NCBI RefSeq assembly: GCF_016808095.1
Contig: NC_068970.1
Location: forward strand, 10,584,501-10,648,500
Direction: 5' to 3'
DNA from: Vigna angularis
Lineage: Eukaryota; Streptophyta; Magnoliopsida; Fabales; Fabaceae
Length of the DNA: 64,000 bases
Under the pieces are notes generated by a model. It did no database searches and was not told where the DNA came from. It was given only the letters and a program-made list of their open reading frames with translations. Both the position numbers and the translations under genes were made by a program. Below, piece by piece: positions 56,048 through 64,000 of this stretch. How positions within the stretch are numbered: the first letter of the stretch is position 1; the number at the start of each line of letters is the position of its first letter.

Positions 56048-59000
56048 TTACAATATTTCATCTTGTAGGGCGTAAAAAGAACCATCATCTACAGGTAACG
56101 ACGGTGGGGTTCCAGGGGGTATACAAGCAGCACCGTTCTCACCAGCACATATACATAGAGCCTCAGCATCTCTGAGATTTGCATCAAGGTCGATGTGACC
56201 ACTTAGCTCATTAATAAACTTCAACAGCGTGTCAAAGTCCATTTCCTCTCGAATTATCTTACCACGATACCGATTCAAGATTGCCACACACAAATACAGG
56301 TGCAGATGCTCAGACGGATAATGTGTCCATAAAACTTCCCACAAGCGCATTGTTTTCTCGTACTCAAACTCCCTGAAATATCAATCGATATCCTTTAGTT
56401 GTCAAAAGCATTTATATAAAATCCTCTACGCAAGGCTATACCAGCCAGCAAATTAGCAAACCTATAACACTAACAAACTCACATCAAAGTCAATTTGTAT
56501 ATATTTTCCACGAGTAAAATCACCTACCATGTAACCTTTGAACTAAACTTATATAATTCCCCCCAACATTCTCTGTAACTGTCGAGGACACAACTACCAA
56601 GATAAAAAGAGACCAGACTTAGTGATCCTAAGAAATGTTGTTCATCATGGATAACACAATAAAACTATTGGTCACTCTAATCAGACAGAGTGGGTGCTTC
56701 TTCTCTCTGTCTGAAATGCTCTCAAGAATATGGTATCCTTCTGGCAAATCTTAGAACTAAAACACGATAATTCCAAAGTGTAAGAGAGCATTGGCCACAA
56801 AAAGAAAGCGGCACAAACTGAGATTAATTACTAGCAGCAACCGAAAGAGTAAATTTCAGATGTATGTTTGATCTTTTGGATCTATCCAGAAAACTTTTAG
56901 TTATAGTCAACTGCCTTCGGTTGTGCTGATATATCCAAACTATTTTCAGAAGGTAAGTAGAAAATAACTACACTTGAAACACACTCCGAAGCATTAACAT
57001 CATATGCAATATAACATGCACCAAAAGTTACTGAATTGTGACAAACATAACAATTTAAGTAATCCAACCTTTTAAATTGAATCAAAATCCACCGGAAGCA
57101 AAAGAAATAATTCAAGCAGTCACGTTGCTTAAAATAGTTATGCAATGGACTATCAAGCAGCTCCACCAACTGCAACAACGAATAAATGTATCAGTTCTGA
57201 ATGCTAAAGCAACAGTAATAAATCTCAGTTTCAAATTTCATATAAAGAGTGTAGAGACCAAGTTACTCAATGCAGCATTATAAAGGTGGGATGTGACTGC
57301 TAGATACCATACCATCAGACATTGGCTGTAGAAAGCTCAAGTCAAAATACGATTGCATAAAATTCCTATTCTGCTATCTAGTTACATGAATCGATATGAA
57401 GCAAAGAAATATTTTGGGTTTACAATGGCCAACACAATCACCAATAAAAACCTTGAAGAAACATCCAACAAAAGCTAGTTATTGTAGATGAAAAGCCCCA
57501 GGCAATATAAACCCCACACCAAATCTCATTTCCAGTGTTGCATACCCCTCGCAATTAGATTACTAATTTCTCAACATGATTCGTGGCCCATGGGCCTGAC
57601 ACACCCAAGCAGGCTAACTCTGCATTAACACACTCATTCGCAATTGAGAGACATGACAGTAAGCTTCATATCCATTGATAAGAACATTGGGTAAACCATA
57701 ACAAAAAACTTAATACTTAAGGCCTTTATAAACCCTGCACTAGAATCTCAAATTTCAAATGTTGGACTCAAGTCCAGACTTTATAATTGGATCGTAATAT
57801 CACAAGCCAAGCCTAGAGACCTCAGTCTAGTATAAGAACATTCTGTCAAAGGAATAGAACATAATTTGACCTTCACAATAAAGAAGATATTCACCTACAG
57901 TGTATTTAATGGAAAGACTTGAAAAGAAAGCACAGACGCATACAAGTCATTTGGAGTCAAACAAATAATTGCTGATTATATTAGGAATACATGTGATAGA
58001 TTCCACAGGTGAGTGAAGTTATACAACCTAAGACCAGAGAGGAACAAGGAAGGTAAAGGTCTTGTTATGGACAAAATAAAGTACAAAGTTTGATTATTGA
58101 GGATAGTCAAGGGCATGCAATTGATCAAGATGTAATAGGAAGCACATCACCTCAAAAAACAAGAGGAACATTGTAGTGAAAATAAATAACGGAAGGCACT
58201 ATTTCAACTAGGTGACAACTTTTGCATTAGTGGCACCATTGTCTCATGGCCCTGCAATTTGAGAGAAGACTGAAATTGGGAAGACATAAATGTGGGCATT
58301 AATGTGCAAAATTTTGATGGATGACCCGAATCGAGAAATAGTTTCATACAAAAAATTTGTAAAGTAGAAAAGATATCAGAACAATTTTTCATTGAAAGAC
58401 CCAAGATCAGTTGAAAAGTCATGACTAAACGTCATACTAAGGTTACTAGGCCCCCAAATATTGAAGTGAACAAAAACAAAAGGTCACATTTATTGACTTG
58501 AGGACTATGTAAATGAACATTGTTTCCTAACTAACAGTCTAGACTTTAAGTGAAGAGAGACTGGGAACTAAATAAGCAGCTTCTCTAAATTGCAATATCC
58601 GGGGCATTGATGAGCGAGATCAGCAGGGGTAGAACAGACAGAAGCAACTGATGGTGAAAGATGATACAATCCCTCATACTTGTGTTTTGCCCAAGTCATT
58701 CTTTTATAAACTAATCTAGAACAAGAAAAAAATTATTCAGACGGGAGCAAGTTTGCAAATGGAAATAAAATTGAAATGGAAACCAAGAACAAACAAGACA
58801 ATTTAAAGTAAGATTTTGAAAAGGGTAAGTTCGACCAATGCCACAAATTTTAATGAGTCAATGCGAAAGTAACATAAGGCAAAGAAATTGATGTAGCATA
58901 GCCTTGACTTGGAACCATAACTTGACAGCAGCATCCCAAATGATGTAGTTGGCTGACCCAATGAGATTTTCACAAGGGATTATGATGGTGAAACTCACAG

Positions 59001-61436
59001 CAGAGTTATCACTAGCAACAAGAGATGCATTGTCAGCAGAAGAAGCAATGAAAAACGATGTCAAACTGTAGGGGTGGCCAAACAGGAGTAGAGGGGCTCG
59101 TCAAAGCAAAGGGGTACTCGAGGGCGTGGTTGTTGAAATCAGAAAAGTGGTTCTGCAGGATTAAGGACATGTCTGTGAACTATAAGTGGAGAGTGGCAAC
59201 GTGTGGGGCAGTGTAAGGAGCTACTGCTGGTTCCATGGTCACAAAGGGAAGCAATGGTGGTTGGAGGCATGTGCTGGGGCATTGTCAACTGTATCACTAT
59301 GATTGGCAGCAAAAACTTTGCAAAGTTGGACGAGAGTGTGAAAAGAATATAGTAGTGTAAAGTTAACCAATACAAACACAACAGCCTAATAAATAACGAT
59401 TAATGATGCAGTGCTTGAATGATTTGTTAAGGGGAGAGAATAACCTTAGATAAAGCAAAAAGTTGAGAGTGCATGCCGTTTTGATCCCGATTAAAATTGG
59501 GTCCCAGACGTTCCATTAGAGCAACAAAACACCAAAATGCCTCTGACTCATCATCCATCACAAACAATATTGGAGATAGAAGATCACTCATTCCCTGTTA
59601 AAACAGCATGTAAATAAGATTCCCTACCTATAGGAGATAATAATCCAATTCTTGAATTGGAGGAAGGAAGAAGACGGCATATGGAAACAAAGATGCATGA
59701 TGATTTATGGTTTCAAAATATAATTGATTCAAGATAGTAACTATTAAGATGCACCTCCTTGCTGTAGTGAATACATAACATATTCTTTATTAATCAAACA
59801 AGGGGAAGGAGTAAGACAGAATATGAAAACAATAAAGAGGCCTAACGATTCAAGGTTTCAATATATAATTGGTTCAAGAATATAATAGCCACAAAGATAC
59901 TCCTCCTTGTTGTAGTGAATACATAACATATTATTTGCTTAATCTAACAAGAGGAGGAAGGGGGTAAGACAGCATATGAAAACTATAAGATGCATAATGA
60001 TTCATAATTTCAAAACACACATAGTTCAAGAAGATAATAGCCATTAAGATACCCATCCCTGCTGTAGTGACTACATACATATTCTGTTTAAGGAAAAATG
60101 AGGACTCAACTTCCAAAAAGAATAAGATCAAAATTTTGGTAATCAAGATATATAATATTCACCGCAATTAAAATTAAGTCCGAAATGCACGGCATAGTTA
60201 CCTGGCAATAACCAAGATCAAAGTTGTAAAATGAATAGGTCAACAGTATATCTCGTAGAATATTTACATTTGGATTATCATCCCCTTCATAGAAAGGGAT
60301 CGATCTATCAGTTCTCACCTTCAAAAGTACAAGATAATTAAAACTGCATTAGCATCTTTTATCTGTTCATCTATAGTCATTCAAATTTAAAATCTGTTCC
60401 ACTAGCTTACCACATCTTTCTCAATAAGCCCTTTCCTTTCCCTGAATTTTGTGAATCTTTTAGCCTGTGCAGAGGATATACTCTACAGAGAAAAAAAAAA
60501 CATTACAAAATTATATTTTGAACTAAGCAGACAGCTTATAGAAATAAAGCAGAAAAACAATGTTACAAGAGATGGCAAATACATTATTAGAATTCATAAT
60601 TAGAGGAAAAACAATATGACAAGGTCACCATATTTGAGTAACTGGTAGGGTTAGGGTATGTATGTAATAAATTGTAAGCTCCATATTTTCATTATGGTTG
60701 CATGTAAAATGTTCAACGTGGTAGCAATAACCAAGGAACTTTGGATCAAACATGGTTCCTGGACAAAAAAACTTTCACCTTATGAAAGCGCAATGTGGTC
60801 ACAACTGGTTTTGCTATGTATGCTCGAAACCTAAGTCATTTACAACCATATTTGATTTTATATCATAAGTCGCATCAATATACTCAACACCTCATGGATG
60901 TTTAATTTACATATTTGGATGTTTAATTTACATATTTGGCAAACAAACAATGAAGTAAAGGTATTGCAGACTATATTGTAACATTGGGATCCAAAGTATA
61001 AAAAAGGACACAGACCTCCGTACAATTAGTTCCATCAAACTTTTGATAAATAAACATTTTTCAAGTGATTAATATCAAAGCAGAAAGAGAAATACATCAA
61101 TTAAAAAGAATGTAGGAGCAAATGAAAACCTGCCACTGGTTCTTTATGTTCTCATATTCTGACTTTTTAACAGACTTCTGGAATTCTCTCTCAGCATATG
61201 TTGACTCATATGGATAATATCCCAAAAGCAAACTCCAAACCTATAATTTATATATAAGCTTTAGCCCATGAAGAACGGGTATTAATTTATAATCAAAATG
61301 CTTAGCTTCAAAATCATTACATACGTGATAAACCAACCTCATTTCGTAATTCATGGTCAAGTCCGCCATAAAATACTCTTTTTCTCAAAGCTTCTGAATC
61401 TGTGACTCGCCCTTCAGAATCCAAGAAGATAATCCA
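56048..61436 (-). CDS. TBC-domain Rab GTPase-activating protein, 3' part (seven exons)
   Basis: Exons are 61436-61338, 61240-61130, 60482-60411, 60318-60202, 59594-59445, 57169-57069 and 56372-56048. All have GT-AG introns and join in frame to 324 codons plus stop. TBC proteins stimulate GTP hydrolysis by Rab GTPases in membrane traffic. The TBC domain is visible: LRKRVFYGGLDHELRNEVW, then the arginine-finger motif IEKDVVR (IxxDxxR, spanning an exon junction), the glutamine-finger YCQ at the end of exon 4 followed by GMSDLLSPILFVM, then FCFRWILIQFKREFEYEKTM, LWEVLWTHYPSEH and HLYLCVAIL. The C-terminus CICAGENGAACIPPGTPPS is that of plant TBC1D15/17-like members. Both catalytic fingers are present, so the domain should be active. 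The N-terminal half, expected before WIIFLDSEGR, was not found up to 64000: the gene extends beyond the window or is truncated. Confidence 0.93.
58858..59064 (-). pseudogene. Possible copia-type gag N-terminal remnant in a TBC intron
   Basis: The frame includes PCENLIGSANYIIWDAAVKLWF, which resembles the N-terminal 'ENLxGxNYxxWxxxVxLWF' pattern of plant copia Gag. No LTR or further gag-pol is recognised nearby, and the rest of the 2.3-kb intron (57170-59444) has no supported gene. A very old, truncated remnant is the simplest reading; chance resemblance is possible. Confidence 0.35.
59655..60090. repeat. Intronic tandem triplication, about 150-bp units
   Basis: The marker GCTGTAGTGAATACATAACA (with variants) occurs at 59761, 59909 and 60061, giving periods of 148 and 152 bp. 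Each is preceded by related AAGACRGCATATGAAAAC and GGTTTCAAAATATAATTG-like blocks. The copies are diverged and together fill most of the intron between 59595 and 60201. Confidence 0.8.
60899..60942. repeat. 22-bp tandem duplication in a TBC intron
   Basis: GGATGTTTAATTTACATATT is present twice in direct succession near 60898 and 60920. Confidence 0.85.
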
Positions 61437-62940
61437 CTGCAGATGTTTGATCCCAATACTAATTAGCAAACAACTGAAAACTTTGATAAATCTTTTACAT
61501 AATAACACAAATGTTATCCCTCAACACTTGCAATCAGAATGGCTATAAGAAACAGGTGTCACTTCAATAATTGCAATGTGAAAGTATTGCATTTAAGATT
61601 GCATGAAGGGCATCACCAAAACTAACATATAAGCTGTAATCCCATCTCCAGAATGCTCCTTTAGTGGCACAGTATGCTAAAAATATAATTGGACGATATA
61701 TTTGAGATGGAGGTATGGAAGGGAGAGAAGACACTAAAAATATTTCATTTCAAGTAATGAATTAATGAATTCAAAAATGAAAAGTTTACCCCCCAACTCT
61801 TTTCCCTTCCAAATCATCCACCCAAATAGAGTCTTATCCACAATGACATCAACTTTCAAAATTAACGAAATTAAAAGTATAACCCAGATCAAAACATGAA
61901 CAAGTAACTTAATGGATTTTCAGACAGAAAAAATCCTGAAAGTAAAAAATTTGGCTTCCTCGGGTCAAAAAAACTAATACAAGAATGCAAACCATCCATG
62001 CACATGAACTAAAATGTGTTGAAGTTGCTTTCATTCCATTTCAAACTCTCCATTTCCAAGGATTAGAATCTCCCTCGTGATGCAGTTTAAATCCTTTAAG
62101 TTCCTTTATTTTCCCTTCCAACACAGTAAAAATTAAAAAGTTATCAAGATCAGCTACAAATAAACTCCTTGATGTTTCAGCCATTTTCAATTTTTCATGT
62201 AAAACTAATTTGTAACACAAATTCCTTAATGTTCAGATTAGAATGAAAATGTTAAATCTATTAGTTCTTTAATCCCGTAAATCACAAGGGAAGCAACAGC
62301 TTTCAGAAACAGAACATAGGGTACCTTGTAAACTGGCTCAACTACTGGGTGATGTCAAATCTTATAGAACTTCATGTTTTATTCTAACTCAAACTCCAAG
62401 AAGGTCATTTACAATTATCTGGTCTACCCTAATTTTTACTGAAAATATGTAAAGAAAATAAAAAAATATTAAAATTTGATTACATCAATATTTATTTTAA
62501 TAACACTGAATTAAGGATAAAATAAACATCAACGAACATCATATCCAGCATCTGTGGGAGGGAGTAAAACCAAGAAATCTAACTGAGTGTTGCAAATGGT
62601 TAAACTAAATCCTTCTAGATTGCTAATAACAACTGGATCAGAACATGAAAACAGATTCTTCATTGCCTGCACATAAACTGAATTATCAGTTTTTACAAGA
62701 TATGCACTCCCCACGACAATGATCAACTATCACACCCCTTCCTAACTCAACTAGCTTTTTATCATACCCATCCAATTAATAACCAACCACTTACAGGTAG
62801 CTTCTATCTGATAGAATTATTCAGAGTCTTATCCTGTGTCCCTCCTATTTTTCCTACTTTCGACACTCTTGATACGAGGCCTCAGCAATCAATCAATCCC
62901 CCCTAAAAACCCAACTTTGTCCTCAAGGTGAAATTCAATA
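61437..62940. other. No exon recognised; probable TBC intron with element debris
   Basis: Read on the minus strand, no sequence matching the expected TBC N-terminal exons is seen. A 65-codon frame at 62529-62726 (minus) has no recognisable family. At about 62905-62940 the minus strand reads HLEDKV, a phrase typical of the end of gypsy pol, just downstream of a gag remnant. Confidence 0.4.
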
Positions 62941-62942
62941 TC

Positions 62943-63590
62943 TTATGCTGACTCCCAACTAGTCCCGTCATCTGGTAGATCCTTCTGCATAATTAACACC
63001 TCCACAGTGGGTGCCATTCTCTCATAGTCTTCTCTACTGCTTATCTTGCAGACGTGGGTATGTCCAAACTTCTCATAAACCCTGAAACACTCCCCTTTTC
63101 TGACCTTGTCTCGTATTTCTGCTTCTAACAGTCTCTTGAAAGGCAGTACTCCTAAATACAAATCACTTTCAGATGCTAAAATTCCAGTGCCAATTGGATC
63201 TATTATTTGTAATGATCTGATAAGAACTAGCTCCCTTCCTCCAAGATGGCCTCCTGTGATAGCCACTGCAAATTTCTATTTTTGAGCTTTGCTCATCCTG
63301 TCTGACAGTCTTCTTGATTCAAAATGCTTCAACTCTTCACGCATCTTATCCTTCACGTTGTTCAAGAACATGTCCATCAGGTACTACTCTTCAAAAGCCT
63401 CCATTACCCCTAAATATAATTCAAATTGTGTGATAACAAGTTCACAGATCTGGCCTGTTCAGAGCTAACACCAATTCAAAATGACTTTTTATGATAGTGG
63501 GATGGAATCTTTGGATGAAAACATTCTTGATCCCTTGCCAGGATAGTTTGGTTAACAAGATTCCCCCCATTGGTACCATCATCCTAAGGC
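62943..63590 (-). pseudogene. Ty3/gypsy gag remnant, probably joined to a pol 3' end by deletion
   Basis: On the minus strand, broken frames carry WQGIKNVFIQRFHP, LMDMFLNNVKDKMREELKHF and then FKRLLEAEIRDKVRKGECFR with VYEKFGHTHVCK. These correspond to the gag core and a zinc knuckle (usual form CFRCDEKxxxGHxCK), in which the second Cys is now Val-Tyr. Stops and frame changes interrupt it. It ends at TGA... around 62943, followed almost at once by a HLEDKV-like phrase. It is an old, inactive fragment lying upstream of the last TBC exon found. Confidence 0.6.
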
Positions 63591-63599
63591 TTCTATGAA

Positions 63600-64000
63600 G
63601 ATATAAGGTGATAGGATATAATGGGTTTAAGATAGAAGGAAGAAGAAATGAGAGGGCGGTTAGGAGGGAAAGGTTATTGACAGTTAGTTAGTGAGTGGGA
63701 AGGGGAAGGGAGAGTTTATAAATAGTGTGTGTTTTGTACAAGATTAGTTAGTCATTTTGTACATTTGGGTATAGATTGGATATTTGTTCCAGTGGAGGGA
63801 GAGAGGCTTCCTTCGGGAGGTGATTCTTTGTACTTTGTTTCACTCATACATCAATAATATACAGTTTTGTGTCTTTTCGTGTGTGTTTGAGAGTTGAGGA
63901 GTGTTGTTCGGCTTCTTGACAAAAGAAGCCTATCAAGTTTGGTTCGACTACCGGATTCCCTTAGGAGAGGACTATCGGATTCCCTTAGGAGAGGACTACC
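63600..64000 (+). mobile_element. LTR-like sequence running off the window (partial)
   Basis: It has the layout of a plant LTR on the plus strand: a purine-rich upstream part, a TATAAATAG box near 63717, a T-rich downstream leader with ATCAATAATATAC near 63850, and then 24-bp tandem units (GACTACCGGATTCCCTTAGG) at 63946, 63970 and 63994 cut by the window end. The boundaries and lineage are unknown. It could instead be the promoter of a gene to the right. Confidence 0.35.

Noticed and set aside
62529..62726. 65-codon minus-strand frame considered as a TBC N-terminal exon
   Set aside because: It does not resemble the expected TBC upstream sequence and has no matching splice phase into 61436.
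1..64000. tRNA, rRNA, CRISPR or prokaryote-like operons
   Set aside because: No B-box/cloverleaf, rRNA core or spaced direct repeats with spacers were recognised; the window is plant nuclear DNA.

Overview
This window is plant nuclear DNA. It is AT-rich, has spliced genes with GT-AG introns and CT-rich 5' leaders, and carries Ty3/gypsy and Ty1/copia retrotransposons and many (TA)n microsatellites. The protein sequences and the repeat style fit a legume of the Vigna/Phaseolus type; this is inference, and no species marker is visible.

Five host genes are well supported. (1) A MOZART1/GIP-type gamma-tubulin complex protein, minus strand, CDS 1792-2013, with a probable 2.4-kb intron in its 5' UTR. 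(2) A RADIALIS-like single-SANT MYB, plus strand, 9219-9788, whose last coding exon is only 25 nt. (3) A GT17-family glycosyltransferase, minus strand, 20053-21165. (4) An Aux/IAA repressor resembling IAA29, minus strand, 41597-42644, three exons, with a GC-AG second intron. (5) The catalytic and C-terminal half of a TBC Rab-GAP, minus strand, seven exons between 56048 and 61436. The N-terminal part of this last gene was not found here. The genes are unrelated and independently transcribed; there are no operons.

Mobile DNA dominates the rest. A solo LTR (24589-27228, TSD AAATT) is packed with CGAACG/CGAGCG words. A 9420-bp Ty3/gypsy element of the Tat lineage (27588-37007, TSD GCTTC, two 661-bp LTRs differing at 11 sites) has gag, protease, RT, two RNase H domains and integrase. 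Its sense genes are broken by three frameshifts and one stop. Between pol and the 3' LTR it carries an antisense gene with its own 76-bp intron (34007-35972). A 2.8-kb internally deleted copia-type element (52739-55552, TSD GCTCC) keeps gag and a repetitive acidic linker but has lost integrase, RT and RNase H. Older gag debris lies in and upstream of the TBC gene, and an LTR-like sequence runs off the right edge.

The most interesting feature is the intron-containing antisense gene inside the Tat element, together with the 50-bp minisatellite beside it. Long stretches (about 9.8-19.5 kb, 22.5-24.6 kb, 37.6-41.6 kb and 42.8-52.7 kb) hold no gene I can support.
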